DNA of 64,000 bases from Pedobacter sp. B4-66 (GCF_018492665.1 NZ_JAFVME010000006.1:310001-374000), one strand, 5' to 3'. Positions 1 through 9,395 are shown, counted from the first letter of the stretch. Notes: generated by a model from the letters alone, not told the origin. Program-made: numbers and translations.

Positions 1-804
1 CTACTCAAACTTGCCTTCATGGGAGTAGGAGAGGTAGATAAGACACCTTTTCTCAGAGTCATCGCCAGCTTGATTGCAAAAAAGAACGATGATGGCTATT
101 ACTTTTATAATGCATTAGATCATTATACACGCTCCTGGAACAGGCTCACATCTGGCAGCATCAATTACATCTATCCTAATCGGATCGATCTTAATAAAGC
201 CAGGGCAATGAACAAGTTCAACAGCGCTTTTGCAAAAAAACTAAATACCCCGGTACCGAAAATTACCTATTATAAGTTTGAGGATCCTGAGCAGATGTTT
301 AAAACCATGGGTTATGACTTTATAGAAAACATGTATGCGTCGCGGGTGGGAGGACTAGCACAATACTGGAACAATACCGTATTTGCAGGCAACGATTCTG
401 AATTATACGAACATGAAGTGGTACATTTCTATACTTACATCGTATTTCCTAAGGGTAAAAAAAACGTGCATGAAGGCTACGCTACTTACATTGGAGGCTC
501 TGGTGGTAAATCTCTAGACCAACTCCTACCCTTGGATAAAAGCTATATTGATCAGCATCCTGAGCAGGAGATAACCGAATTGGCTACAGATTTTTATCCA
601 CACACTCCAGATGTGCAGTTGACCTATGTGCTTTCGGCTGTTGTTTGTCGGGATATAGAAACTAGATATGGCATGTCCGGAATCAAGAAATTATTTAACC
701 CAGCGGAAGATGATGACTATTTTGCAAATCTGAAAAAAATCACTGGGGTTGACAAAAATGACTTTCCGCAATACATCAGAAAATTGCTGACACAAAAACC
801 TTAA
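1..804 (+). CDS. Metallopeptidase-like protein (gluzincin-type HEXXH), 5' end outside window
   Basis: The reading frame is open from base 1; the first six codons read LLKLAF before the first Met at 19. The gene therefore probably starts upstream of the window and only its C-terminal part is present. Counting from that Met, HEVVH lies at residues 132-136, followed by HEGYATYIGG with Glu152. This is the HExxH plus downstream Glu pattern of gluzincin peptidases. No obvious signal peptide or membrane segment is left in this portion. It is convergent with the next gene. The peptidase assignment rests only on this motif; the substrate is unknown, and it could be a non-catalytic member of the fold. 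Confidence 0.6.
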   Translation, partial: LLKLAFMGVGEVDKTPFLRVIASLIAKKNDDGYYFYNALDHYTRSWNRLTSGSINYIYPNRIDLNKARAMNKFNSAFAKKLNTPVPKITYYKFEDPEQMFKTMGYDFIENMYASRVGGLAQYWNNTVFAGNDSELYEHEVVHFYTYIVFPKGKKNVHEGYATYIGGSGGKSLDQLLPLDKSYIDQHPEQEITELATDFYPHTPDVQLTYVLSAVVCRDIETRYGMSGIKKLFNPAEDDDYFANLKKITGVDKNDFPQYIRKLLTQKP

Positions 805-836
805 AACCATCGGCAGTTAGATTAGCTACAAATGTG

Positions 837-1790
837 TTAGTTGTAAGCTACTTTAGCCTTTATAGCTAAATCAGTTCCGAAAGGGCTAAATGTATCATAA
901 GGTATCCAATTACGGCTTGTATCCATTGCCCATATGTTTAGATTTTTATTGGAAATGGGCAGTATACCAATTGCAGGTTTATAACTTATTATTTTTTCAG
1001 CATCGCGCTTGTAATTAAATACATAAGTATAATGTGCATTGTAGTAATCGCGCATCCATTCTACTGCAACAAAAAAAGTCTTGTTAGGTATGATAATATT
1101 GTATTTTTTTAAATCTATCCGGGCTTTTTTTGAGTCAGCTATTTTTATTTCAATAATGTCTGTACATAGATCTTTGCCTGGCTTTCCTGTCGCCGGATCA
1201 ATATCATAAATACGTACCTTAAACTTAGTATATTCAATATCAAGATAATCATACATTTTATCATTATTTACGATATCATGGTTTGTATTTATATTAAATG
1301 ACAAGCGGTTTAACTGAATAGCATCTAACCGAGAATTTGTTTTATCTATATCAAATCGTTGCGCCAGTTGAAGATAATTAAAGCCCTCACCATTTTGATG
1401 CAAGCCTGCAAAATAAACAACATCGCTATCTTCAAAATCATTTAGCAAAGTATCTTTTAAGAAAGTTGATTTAATATAATTGTTCTTAAGAATTGCTTTG
1501 CTTAAACGTAAAGTATCCAAGCCCTCAAGTGCTTTTAGTGACATCTTTAATTGATCATAATTTTGTACGCTAAAAATAATGGTATCGGTCATTAGTTTTA
1601 GATCGCCGGGTATCATAAAAACCCCGTCGTTTTCTGTGGTAATAGCTAATTTTGCACGCACTATAGACACTGAGACCGTTAATGGCTTGTTGGTTGCAGT
1701 ATCGACTAAATGAAATGTATTACGCTTTTCCTGTTGAGCGCTTGACGCCAACCACATTATACAACTTATAAAAGTTAGAAAGATTTTCAT
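837..1790 (-). CDS. Exported CarboxypepD_reg-like domain protein
   Basis: I chose the start at 1790 rather than the longer frame opening at 1868. The Met at 1790 begins a clean signal peptide (MKIFLTFISCIMWLASSAQ), and the upstream gene stops at 1798, leaving a 7-bp gap. The extra 26 residues of the longer frame would overlap that gene. After the signal comes a short beta-sandwich-like segment of the carboxypeptidase regulatory-like type (about residues 24-95), then an uncharacterised C-terminal region with many beta-strand-like stretches. It resembles its upstream neighbour in architecture, so the two are probably a paralogous pair in one operon. Likely envelope-associated; function unknown. 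Confidence 0.7.
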   Translation of the reverse strand: MKIFLTFISCIMWLASSAQQEKRNTFHLVDTATNKPLTVSVSIVRAKLAITTENDGVFMIPGDLKLMTDTIIFSVQNYDQLKMSLKALEGLDTLRLSKAILKNNYIKSTFLKDTLLNDFEDSDVVYFAGLHQNGEGFNYLQLAQRFDIDKTNSRLDAIQLNRLSFNINTNHDIVNNDKMYDYLDIEYTKFKVRIYDIDPATGKPGKDLCTDIIEIKIADSKKARIDLKKYNIIIPNKTFFVAVEWMRDYYNAHYTYVFNYKRDAEKIISYKPAIGILPISNKNLNIWAMDTSRNWIPYDTFSPFGTDLAIKAKVAYN

Positions 1791-1797
1791 ACCCTTG

Positions 1798-2757
1798 TTA
1801 ATAACGTATTGTCGCCGATATAGCCATTGTTTTGTTGGATTGACGGGATTTCCAGTTCCCTTTTTCATCTACAGACCATAATGGACTAAGTTTGTGAGGC
1901 ATATATACTGATATGACAGGTTGATAAGCTATAGAATAAGCAGCTGCATCTTCGGTTACTTGTCTGCCCTTTTTGTTTAAACCTTTGGCTTTCTTTTCTG
2001 TCACTACGCTTATCATTTCATTAAACGGGATAAATAAATACTCAATAACGATGAAAAATTTAGAGGGTAATAGAACACTATCTTTACTGAAGTCGATAGT
2101 GATTAGATGAGAATTATCCTGAACCGTAACATCTTTGGTAATAATGGTTTCACCGGGACCACCAGTACTATTACTAAGCCCCTTTATATGTAAAATGAAG
2201 CGTGCAAATTTATTTGGTTTTACAAGGTAATTCCCAAAATATTTTCGCCCTAATTGCACGCTTAATAGTATGGCATTCTCAACTGGCGCCTCAAACAGTT
2301 TGGCCGAGAATTTGGAATTTCCGATCATTATGCCTCCTGTCACCTTACTCTCTTCTCGGATATCGGCAAACCAAAACTTTTCAAGTGTTATATTTTTGAT
2401 TTTCCCTGCTTTAATGTTTACCTCATTAAGACTAGCAGAGGTAGATTCTAGCTCTATAAATAGGTAATCCTTAACATCTTTTACCGATAACTGATAGGTT
2501 TTATAACCTATAAAAGTAAAAAGGAGTACATCATCTTTAATTGCGTCCTTTGCAAGTAACTTAAAATATCCTCGATCATTAGTCTTCACACTAATATTCT
2601 CCTTTTGTAAAGTTACTGTTGTTGCAGGTAAGGGCAAATTGGTTGTTTTGTCTAACACCTGGCCTTCATATATTTTTTGTGCTTCAGCAAAATACGGCAG
2701 TACTATAAATATGGATACGGTAATTAGAAAAAGTAGAAACTGATAACTTTTTTTCAT
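1798..2757 (-). CDS. Exported carboxypeptidase-like regulatory domain protein
   Basis: The N-terminal signal peptide ends near AEAQ. It is followed by a CarboxypepD_reg-like domain (IYEGQVLDKTTNLPLPATTV, then a TNDRGYFKL turn; about residues 27-110), the beta-sandwich often found at the front of SusC/TonB receptors. Here there is no plug or barrel: the protein is only 319 residues, and its C-terminal two thirds is an unassigned beta-rich domain. It is first in an operon with the shorter paralogue downstream. Probable surface or periplasmic protein; role unknown. Confidence 0.7.
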   Translation of the reverse strand: MKKSYQFLLFLITVSIFIVLPYFAEAQKIYEGQVLDKTTNLPLPATTVTLQKENISVKTNDRGYFKLLAKDAIKDDVLLFTFIGYKTYQLSVKDVKDYLFIELESTSASLNEVNIKAGKIKNITLEKFWFADIREESKVTGGIMIGNSKFSAKLFEAPVENAILLSVQLGRKYFGNYLVKPNKFARFILHIKGLSNSTGGPGETIITKDVTVQDNSHLITIDFSKDSVLLPSKFFIVIEYLFIPFNEMISVVTEKKAKGLNKKGRQVTEDAAAYSIAYQPVISVYMPHKLSPLWSVDEKGNWKSRQSNKTMAISATIRY

Positions 2758-2818
2758 ACGTGAGACGTTTTAGGATGATCATAGATCATCTTAAATATAA
2801 TAAATATCAGCCGTATGA

Positions 2819-2968
2819 CTAGACTTTACAATCTATTAAATTTGCAGTGCCCGCCATTTGCAAAACGTCCTGTCCGTAAGGAGTTTGAATAACCTGCACA
2901 CCTTTACCGTTGATTGTCCAACCAGACAAACTTTGAAGCTCATTCTTACCCTGTCGTTTTAAAATGAC
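2819..2968 (-). pseudogene. Orphan C-terminal coding remnant
   Basis: Between two minus-strand genes lies a 49-codon open stretch ending in TAG at 2819-2821. It has no plausible start codon and is bounded upstream by TAA. Its translation contains SLSGWTINGKGVQVIQTPYG, which has normal protein composition. It begins about 6 bp after the stop of the preceding lipoprotein gene. I read it as the tail of a decayed gene. It could also be chance coding, because it is short. Confidence 0.35.
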
Positions 2969-2974
2969 TTATCA

Positions 2975-3355
2975 CTATTTCCAATCCTTCCAAATATTTG
3001 TACCGTACAAAACGCCAATTAACTTACGCTCTTTTTTAAATTCATTAAAAGCCGATGGCTCATCTAAATTGAGTTTAGTTCCATCGCAATAATACTGGTG
3101 CTGGTTTGTAGAGCTAAATACTGAACCTTGTATTTCAATAACTTCACTACCATTGAGTCGATACAGTACAATACCATTCATATTAGCCCCCCCCGCTAAT
3201 GATTTGAATTTAGCATTTAGCCAGGAAAGGTTTTGAATAGGGTTTTTAACCCCACATACCGTCAAATCTTTATTTTCATCAACTGCTGCCTTTTTCTTAC
3301 AGGAAACGGCACTAACTATTAATAGTAAACAAATTAATCTAGTAAATTTTCTCAT
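2975..3355 (-). CDS. Small lipoprotein, function unknown
   Basis: 126 residues. A type II signal peptide ends in VSAVSC with the lipidated Cys at residue 19, followed by three lysines, typical of Bacteroidota lipoproteins. The mature part includes CGVKNPIQNLSWLNAKF and ends in IWKDWK. It starts 3 bp after the stop of the DUF4105 gene, so the two are almost certainly co-transcribed. No enzyme motif is visible. The coupling to a candidate lipoprotein-modifying protein is suggestive but may be incidental. Confidence 0.65.
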   Translation of the reverse strand: MRKFTRLICLLLIVSAVSCKKKAAVDENKDLTVCGVKNPIQNLSWLNAKFKSLAGGANMNGIVLYRLNGSEVIEIQGSVFSSTNQHQYYCDGTKLNLDEPSAFNEFKKERKLIGVLYGTNIWKDWK

Positions 3356-3358
3356 ACC

Positions 3359-4441
3359 TCATTTATTGTTTATGTTAACTAACATTCTTGATTTTAGATA
3401 TACTATCCCTAAGTTAATAATCATTAAAGGGAGATAGTTAATCCCGACAAAACAAAATACAACAACATACAGCATATTGAAGAATAAGGAACATATTAAA
3501 ATCTGCTTTCTGTACCTTTCAAGTGAAAACACAACTAAAAAATCTATTGGATTGAATAAAAAAACATTGTAATTGTAGGCAAACTCCTGCCTTAATGAAA
3601 ATACCATAAGAAAGATAATTACCGCTCCCAAAGAAGCTGTAAAAAGCAGTATATATTTGCTTCTGAAAACAATAATAACCAGTAAAAAAAGTGCGGTAAT
3701 TATAAAATCAGTATATGTCACTTTTAAATTATTGGTTGATTGAAACTTTACTTCCCTAGAAATTACAAGTGCTGTGTTTTGTGAACTTTCACTCAAAACT
3801 CTTGAAGATTGTAATTCGCTAATTAACGAATCGGGTAAGTAAACTTTACTTACTGAGTTAAGGTGGTTTTCGCCCATCCTACCCAACAAACAGTTTACAG
3901 GAAGTCTGAGGAAGGAATTATATTTCAATATCTCATTTAGTGACTGTCTGTAAGTGGACTTTAAATTGACTTTATGCTGTATCAACCTTTTGCTTAAAGT
4001 TTGCTGTATTACTTCGAATATCTTTGTAGAACAGTTATTTTTTAAAAACTGATAACGATAATATTTTGATTTCGAATTATAGATAGTAGCGAGTTCTGCT
4101 TCAATATTTATAATTTCCTGGCTAGTTAGAGACAATTGATGTTCAGTAATTTCTCTACCTTCTTCAATATAGGAGCTTATAAATTGATTGTAATCTTGTA
4201 CGGACAGTGAATAGTCTAAATTTCCTTTGATGTATTTAGAAATAAAATGTGGTGTGGATGGATCAAAGGTTCCAAAATTATAAACTACATCGCTTGTTCC
4301 ATTTGAAATTCTAATACCTGTATGTCCAAAAACAGTATAAATATCACTACCAATACCGCAGTAAATAACACTAACCTTACGTTGAGCATGTAAGGCAAAT
4401 GCACTGATTAAGAAAAGTGCTGTAAAAACTATAATCCGCAT
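3359..4441 (-). CDS. DUF4105 (Lnb-like) membrane protein
   Basis: 360 residues: signal peptide (MRIIVFTALFLISAFALHAQ), a periplasmic domain carrying GHTGIRI and later NNCSTKIFEVI, then several hydrophobic helices in the last 120 residues. The conserved His near the N-terminus and the Cys in NNCST fit the DUF4105 papain-like/NlpC-like fold. Known family fact: DUF4105 proteins include Lnb, which N-acylates lipoproteins in Bacteroides. Whether this shorter member does so is inference. It is first in a two-gene operon with a lipoprotein immediately downstream. Confidence 0.7.
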   Translation of the reverse strand: MRIIVFTALFLISAFALHAQRKVSVIYCGIGSDIYTVFGHTGIRISNGTSDVVYNFGTFDPSTPHFISKYIKGNLDYSLSVQDYNQFISSYIEEGREITEHQLSLTSQEIINIEAELATIYNSKSKYYRYQFLKNNCSTKIFEVIQQTLSKRLIQHKVNLKSTYRQSLNEILKYNSFLRLPVNCLLGRMGENHLNSVSKVYLPDSLISELQSSRVLSESSQNTALVISREVKFQSTNNLKVTYTDFIITALFLLVIIVFRSKYILLFTASLGAVIIFLMVFSLRQEFAYNYNVFLFNPIDFLVVFSLERYRKQILICSLFFNMLYVVVFCFVGINYLPLMIINLGIVYLKSRMLVNINNK

Positions 4442-4564
4442 AGGTTTACTTATAGCTTCGATTTGTAGACGTCATATTTAAACAAGCTTGAAACGATTTA
4501 AAGATAGTAATTCATCACCTACATTGGGCAAGTCCGACAATAGTGGTTTCGACATGGATGTTGC

Positions 4565-4873
4565 TCAGCTTGCATCTGATGAATTAGATGCAATGCGGTA
4601 ATGTTCTACAACCGGAAATGGATCATAAAAATGATGTAGCAGTGCTTTCCACTCCTGGTATTCGGAAGAAGCTCTAAAACCAACCGTATGGGCTTCCAGC
4701 GTTTCCCACTTTACCAGTAAAATGTATTGATGGTCATTCTCAATACACTTCTGCAACTCATGACTGATGTATCCCTGCATACTAGAGATAATAACTTGCG
4801 CTTGCTTGAAAGCGTTTTCGAAATCTAATTGTCTTCCCTCTATAATATTTAATATTGCTACTTCTAAAATCAT
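4565..4873 (-). CDS. Antibiotic biosynthesis monooxygenase (ABM) family protein
   Basis: 102 residues with the ferredoxin-like ABM pattern: N-terminal strand ILEVAILNIIEGR, the helix with QAQVIISSMQGYISHEL, and LLVKWETLEAHTVGFR followed by the conserved region before the C-terminus. Proteins of this size are usually cofactor-free oxygenases, haem-degrading enzymes or quinol-related enzymes. Nothing here selects among them. It stands alone between the DUF4105 operon and an EamA exporter, both on the same strand with gaps of about 80-120 bp. Confidence 0.75.
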   Translation of the reverse strand: MILEVAILNIIEGRQLDFENAFKQAQVIISSMQGYISHELQKCIENDHQYILLVKWETLEAHTVGFRASSEYQEWKALLHHFYDPFPVVEHYRIASNSSDAS

Positions 4874-4952
4874 GTGATGAAAGTAATGAATAAATCTGCA
4901 ATGTTTATCAAATTGATTTATTCACAACAATTATTGGATTTTATTAATGGTA

Positions 4953-5873
4953 TCAACGAAAATCTTCTGGCTTTTCAATTTTAGTGATTTTTAATAGCTT
5001 CAGAACCTGTTTCTCTAGCAAATTGAAGATGAGTCCACCCATTATAAAAAGAGAGGCCCAGAGTTTCCATAAGGGCAAGTCTTCTCCTAAAAATAATGCC
5101 GATCCAATAAAACCCACCACAGGAATTAGTAATGTAAATGGAACAATTACTGATGTTGGATATGAGTTAACAAGAAATCCCCAGGCGCCGTAGCCAACGT
5201 GAGTAGAGATATAAACAGTATAAATAATAGCCAAAATGGTTATCCAAGATACATTTTGCAATGAACTCATAATCAAAACAGGCCCCTCGACCAGTAGTGA
5301 AACTGCAACCATAAAAGGAAAGGCAATTAGATTACCCCAAACTACAAGAGACAGTGGCGAATTGGCATCGACTTTTTTTGTAAACATATTCCCCGTTGCC
5401 CATGAAAAAGCAGCAAGTAAGGTTAATATGAGCCCTATAAATGTTGTCCCCCCGTTAACGTGAGCAGCAACAATTCCAATTCCAATAAAAGAAATTAAGG
5501 AGCCAAAAATTTTCAATAGGCTTGGGCGATCTTGAAAGAATAAAAATGCAAGACCAATGGAAAAGAAGACCTGAACCTGTAGTACAAGTGAAGCTAAACC
5601 CGGAGATAAACCAAAATGAATGGCGCTAAACAAAAACCCAAACTGCATAGCAAATGTAAACAGACCATAACCAATAATATACTTTAGTGGAGCTTTAGGT
5701 TTTGGCAGAATGAAAATCCAGGGAATTGCTGAGAGTCCAAACCTGACAGCACATAGTAAAAAGGGTGGAAATTCTTTTAGCCCAACGTATATTGCAATAA
5801 AGTTAAGACCCCATACAAGAACAACGAGTAGTGCTAAAAGCAAGTGCTTTGGAGTTAAATTGACAGTGGTCAT
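4953..5873 (-). CDS. EamA/DMT family transporter
   Basis: 306 residues with about ten hydrophobic helices arranged as two repeats of the EamA (drug/metabolite transporter) domain. The first repeat starts at LLLALLVVLVWGLNFIAIYVG, and GLILTLLAAFSWATGNMF opens the second. An inner-membrane exporter; its substrate cannot be read from sequence (relatives export amino acids such as cysteine or O-acetylserine). It is divergent from a second EamA transporter across a 167-bp gap. The two are not close copies, since their membrane helices differ. Confidence 0.85.
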   Translation of the reverse strand: MTTVNLTPKHLLLALLVVLVWGLNFIAIYVGLKEFPPFLLCAVRFGLSAIPWIFILPKPKAPLKYIIGYGLFTFAMQFGFLFSAIHFGLSPGLASLVLQVQVFFSIGLAFLFFQDRPSLLKIFGSLISFIGIGIVAAHVNGGTTFIGLILTLLAAFSWATGNMFTKKVDANSPLSLVVWGNLIAFPFMVAVSLLVEGPVLIMSSLQNVSWITILAIIYTVYISTHVGYGAWGFLVNSYPTSVIVPFTLLIPVVGFIGSALFLGEDLPLWKLWASLFIMGGLIFNLLEKQVLKLLKITKIEKPEDFR

Positions 5874-6001
5874 TTTCTATTTTGGTTTCAGTTGAACCGC
5901 AAAGCTCTGAACTAAATTTCGATAAAAACCAACATAGTTTTTGATTTTTCAATGGGTACAGATTTATAGTTTATGGCATATTTTGGCATTGAAATGAAAT
6001 G

Positions 6002-6009
6002 TAACTTTG
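6002..6009 (+). promoter_or_regulatory. Candidate -7 element for the rightward EamA gene
   Basis: TAACTTTG matches the Bacteroidota -7 consensus TAnnTTTG and ends 31 bp before the ATG at 6041. A TTTTG lies about 16 bp upstream, somewhat closer than the usual 19-21 bp spacing of the -33 element. Confidence 0.45.
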
Positions 6010-6040
6010 TAGCGAAACTAAAAGAGTTAATCAATGGAAC

Positions 6041-6925
6041 ATGAGTAAAAATAACATATTGATTTTGCTGTTGATTTTGGGCACTGCCTTTTGGGGTGTA
6101 TCATTTCCTGTAACCAAGATGGCCATTGGCTATAGTTCGCCTTTTATCTTCTTATTTTATAGGTTTTTGGCTGCCACATTTTTTCTGTCGCTTGTATTTT
6201 CAAAAAAACTCAAACAGATCAACTGGGCTACGGCCAGAATAGGTGGAGAACTGGCCATTCCGCTGATGCTTGGGATTTACCTGCAAACAATGGGAATAAA
6301 ATACACTTCTGCTTCTCAAACTGCTTTTCTTGCAGGTATGAGCGTAATTCTCATTCCCCTACTCAAAATAGCCATGTATAGGCACCTGGCTCCGGCCAAG
6401 ATTTGGGTGGCCTGTTTTTTTGCTCTTACGGGGTTAGCCATTATATCAATCAAAAATGATTTTTCAGTAAATACAGGGGATTTGTATACAGTAGCCGGAG
6501 CTTTTGCATTTGCCTATTACCTAATCCGAGTTGAAAAGTACTCGCGCAACGTTGATATTGTGACCACTATAGTGCCTATGTTTGGGACTTGTACGTTGCT
6601 GACCTTTATCATGGCGCTGATGGGTAGCAGCAATGCGTGGTTACCCGACAATAATTCGTTTTGGATAGCGGTTGGTTTCTGCGCCCTGTTCTCCACTGCT
6701 TACATGTATAGTGTTTCGAATATCGCTCAACGATACCTCTCTGCCGAACGTGTATCTATTATCTATCTCTTCGAGCCAGTATTTGGAGCCATTGCCGCAG
6801 CCTATTTATTAAATGAAGAGCTTTCGTGGCGTTTATTACTGGGAGGTTGCTTGATATTTATTGGAATGTTGGTGTCTGAATTGAACTTTAAAAAGGTTGG
6901 GGTTCTGAGTAAATTATATCAATGA
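6041..6925 (+). CDS. EamA/DMT family transporter
   Basis: 294 residues, ten predicted helices in two EamA repeats. The first begins ILLLILGTAFWGVSFPVTKMA, with the typical WG.xFP signature; the second includes FAFAYYLIRVEKYS and later FEPVFGAIAAAYLL. Inner-membrane exporter of unknown substrate. Divergent from the other EamA gene and convergent with the methyltransferase that ends 18 bp beyond its stop. A TAnnTTTG element lies upstream. Confidence 0.85.
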   Translation: MSKNNILILLLILGTAFWGVSFPVTKMAIGYSSPFIFLFYRFLAATFFLSLVFSKKLKQINWATARIGGELAIPLMLGIYLQTMGIKYTSASQTAFLAGMSVILIPLLKIAMYRHLAPAKIWVACFFALTGLAIISIKNDFSVNTGDLYTVAGAFAFAYYLIRVEKYSRNVDIVTTIVPMFGTCTLLTFIMALMGSSNAWLPDNNSFWIAVGFCALFSTAYMYSVSNIAQRYLSAERVSIIYLFEPVFGAIAAAYLLNEELSWRLLLGGCLIFIGMLVSELNFKKVGVLSKLYQ

Positions 6926-6942
6926 GATAATGTTATGGGTTT

Positions 6943-7986
6943 TTAGGTTTTGTAGGCAATTGCTGCGCTTGATGGTCCTGCTAAGGGAAGCAACGCAGTT
7001 GATTTAAAGCCGACAATATTTGCCCATCTGTTAAAATCGGCAAAGGTGTAATCAAAACCTGTTCCTGTTTCTATAAGCATATTTAAACTCATCATCATCC
7101 CAAAAACGTTTTGCTTTCTTTCGTCATCTATTATGCCCTCAATTGCTACAAATGCCCCATTGGCAGGGAGTGCATCATAGGCTTTTCTCATTAAGGATAT
7201 TTTATTCTCTTCGTCCCAATCGTGCAGAATATTACCCATCACAACAATATCTGCATTGGGTACTGGCATTGTAAAGAAGTCGCCACTTGCGGTTGTTACA
7301 CGGTCTGATAACCCGTATTGCTGTATGGTAGCATTCGCAATGGGTTGAACCGGAGGTAAATCGAAACTTGTACAGCGCATATGAGGATTATGTTTTGCAA
7401 CCATAAGTGAAAGCAGACCTGCTGAACCGCCTACATCTATTAGGGTTTTGTATTTAGTGAAATCGAACTTTTGAGCGAAGGCTATAAAATTACCCATTTG
7501 GATACCGCTCATTGCACTGGTAAATTCTTTTAATTTTTCGGGGTCTTGATATAGCAAACCGAAAAAATCCTCACTCTTTTTTGCTTCATTTTGTGGAAGT
7601 CCGGTAAGTAAACCCTCGCCCAAGTTACCCCAAAATGAATATAAGCGATTATTCATCATTTCAAGGATCCCTCCAATATATGATTGCTTCTTTTTATCTA
7701 AAAATGTTTCTGTATCTAATGTGTTAGAATAAGTAGCGGTATCCAAGATACCTTCGCGATTTAAGAAACCGAATACAGTTAGGGCATCTAAAAAATCATA
7801 CACATTTCTATCTGTGCATTTGAGGTTTAAAACGTTTTTAACATCTTTTGCTTTCATGGTTTTCTTTTCAGCAAGCGTAGTGAATAATTCGAAACTCACT
7901 GCCGTTAAAAGAATTTTTGAAGCCCAAAAGCCTGTGCCAATTTTCATGATATTTTCTGGCGATGGCTGGTTAGTTTGCTGTTCCAT
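6943..7986 (-). CDS. SAM-dependent O-methyltransferase (plant COMT/acetylserotonin OMT-like)
   Basis: 347 residues. An N-terminal winged-helix dimerisation domain (about 1-110, with FGFLNREGILDTATYSNTL) is followed by a class I methyltransferase domain. SAM motif I is VDVGGSAGLLSLMVAKHNP, and the characteristic GNILHDWDEENKISLMRKAY carries the His used as catalytic base in this family. The acceptor substrate is unknown. The 35-bp gap to the VOC protein upstream suggests co-transcription. Confidence 0.8.
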   Translation of the reverse strand: MEQQTNQPSPENIMKIGTGFWASKILLTAVSFELFTTLAEKKTMKAKDVKNVLNLKCTDRNVYDFLDALTVFGFLNREGILDTATYSNTLDTETFLDKKKQSYIGGILEMMNNRLYSFWGNLGEGLLTGLPQNEAKKSEDFFGLLYQDPEKLKEFTSAMSGIQMGNFIAFAQKFDFTKYKTLIDVGGSAGLLSLMVAKHNPHMRCTSFDLPPVQPIANATIQQYGLSDRVTTASGDFFTMPVPNADIVVMGNILHDWDEENKISLMRKAYDALPANGAFVAIEGIIDDERKQNVFGMMMSLNMLIETGTGFDYTFADFNRWANIVGFKSTALLPLAGPSSAAIAYKT

Positions 7987-8021
7987 TTTTTTATTAATTA
8001 TGAGTGTAATAAATTGGTAGT

Positions 8022-8408
8022 TTACATATAGAACACGTTAAACTTATGCCCATCTGGGTCAGCAAATACAAAACCATAATACCCCTCGCCAAACTCCTTA
8101 GGTTTTGAAACGATTTTTCCGCCAGCGCTTTCCACTTCATTCGCCCATTTATCTACCTCATCTTTGGTTTCGGCAGAAAGGGTAAACATGACTTCGTTAG
8201 CAAGATGAGCATCGGAAATTTCAATCTCCACATTTGCTTTCATGCTATCTGCTAAAAAGAAATGCATTACAAAGTTTTTCTCACCTACAAAAAAGCTTGT
8301 GAGGTCATTTGACCTACCATTGGATTTAAATCCAAGTTCTGTATAAAATTTCGTTGTTCGGTCTAAATCACTTACTGTTAAATTTGACCAGATCATTTTT
8401 GGATTCAT
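8022..8408 (-). CDS. VOC family (glyoxalase/bleomycin-resistance fold) protein
   Basis: 128 residues with the paired beta-alpha-beta-beta-beta modules of the vicinal oxygen chelate fold: MIWSNLTVSDLDRTTKFYTE at the start and YYGFVFADPDGHKFNVFYM at the end. The DPDGH segment supplies a typical metal-ligand position. It closely resembles predicted lactoylglutathione-lyase-like proteins, but the substrate is undefined. Probably in an operon with the O-methyltransferase downstream. Confidence 0.8.
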   Translation of the reverse strand: MNPKMIWSNLTVSDLDRTTKFYTELGFKSNGRSNDLTSFFVGEKNFVMHFFLADSMKANVEIEISDAHLANEVMFTLSAETKDEVDKWANEVESAGGKIVSKPKEFGEGYYGFVFADPDGHKFNVFYM

Positions 8409-8526
8409 ACCTATATCCTTTGTTATAAACTCATTACTAAAGTTAGCGATAAATGGCGAAACACTTGGGGTGTAGAAACGACATTTAAACAGGTAATGTG
8501 CGACATATTTTTTGAGAAGATATTAC

Positions 8527-8534
8527 TAAATTTG
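8527..8534 (+). promoter_or_regulatory. Candidate -7 element (TAAATTTG)
   Basis: Matches TAnnTTTG and lies 16 bp before the ATG chosen for the DUF5694-like gene, which decides between two possible starts. No well-spaced -33 TTG was found. Confidence 0.35.
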
Positions 8535-8549
8535 CACCCCTATAAAAAA

Positions 8550-9395
8550 ATGCAAAGTATGTTTCAAAAATTATTTACCTCATCAATCCTTCTACTATTC
8601 TTTCTAAATTCCTTTTCTCAGGACAAAATAAATGTCATCCTGATTGGTACATTTCACTTTAATAATCCTGGAAATGATGCAGCAAAAACAAATAACAGAG
8701 ATATGTTATCGAAAGAAAACCAGCTTGGTTTAGAACAAATAACAGACTTAATAGTAAAAAAATATAAACCTGACCAGATTTTTGTAGAGAGTAATTACAA
8801 TAAAAAAAGAGAGCTCAATGATAATTACCAACTATACCTTAAAGATAAGTTTTCTACATTTACAGACACGATAAAAAATGCTCGTATGAGAAAATTTTAT
8901 ACCGAAGGAGAGACTTTTCAACTCGCTTTCCGTTTAGCTAAAAAAGCAAAAAATGAAGTAATCTATCCTATTGATACTTTAATTGAGTTGCGATTTGACT
9001 TACTGCAAAAATTAATAAAATCAGATGCAAAACTTAGCCAAATCTTTAAAGATAAAGTAGCTAACTTAAGCAAAAAAGCTAATTATACTTTGGCAAAAAA
9101 AGACTTAAAGGAGGTTTTTAAATATCTAAATACCGACAAAGATTTAAATGAGAATAAGGGGTTTTATATTTCCTTTGCTAATAGTTTAGGTATAAATGAA
9201 AACTATTTTGGGGCAAATTTAGTTTCGGATTGGTACAAAAGAAATTTAATAATGTATTCGAACGTTCAAAATCAGTTAATTTCAAATACTAAAAACATTG
9301 TTATTTTAGTTGGTACCGGGCACGCTGCCATGTTTAAAGATTTTATAAAAAATGATGAAAAGTTCAATTTAATTGAATTAAAAACCGTTTTATAA
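8550..9395 (+). CDS. Exported DUF5694-like protein
   Basis: I chose the Met at 8550 over the Met at 8496. The later start gives a proper signal peptide (MFQKLFTSSILLLFFLNSFS), and a TAAATTTG -7-like element at 8527-8534 would otherwise lie inside the coding region. The mature protein begins INVILIGTFHFNNPGNDAAK, goes on through IFVESNYNKKRELN, and has GTGHAAMF near the C-terminus. This resembles DUF5694 and TraB-type proteins, with GTFHF and a distal GxGH. Function unknown. The last codons form one arm of a perfect 19-bp inverted repeat. Confidence 0.65.
   Translation: MQSMFQKLFTSSILLLFFLNSFSQDKINVILIGTFHFNNPGNDAAKTNNRDMLSKENQLGLEQITDLIVKKYKPDQIFVESNYNKKRELNDNYQLYLKDKFSTFTDTIKNARMRKFYTEGETFQLAFRLAKKAKNEVIYPIDTLIELRFDLLQKLIKSDAKLSQIFKDKVANLSKKANYTLAKKDLKEVFKYLNTDKDLNENKGFYISFANSLGINENYFGANLVSDWYKRNLIMYSNVQNQLISNTKNIVILVGTGHAAMFKDFIKNDEKFNLIELKTVL

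Noticed and set aside
4953..6925. Recent duplication of the two EamA transporters
   Set aside because: Helix sequences differ throughout; only the family fold is shared.
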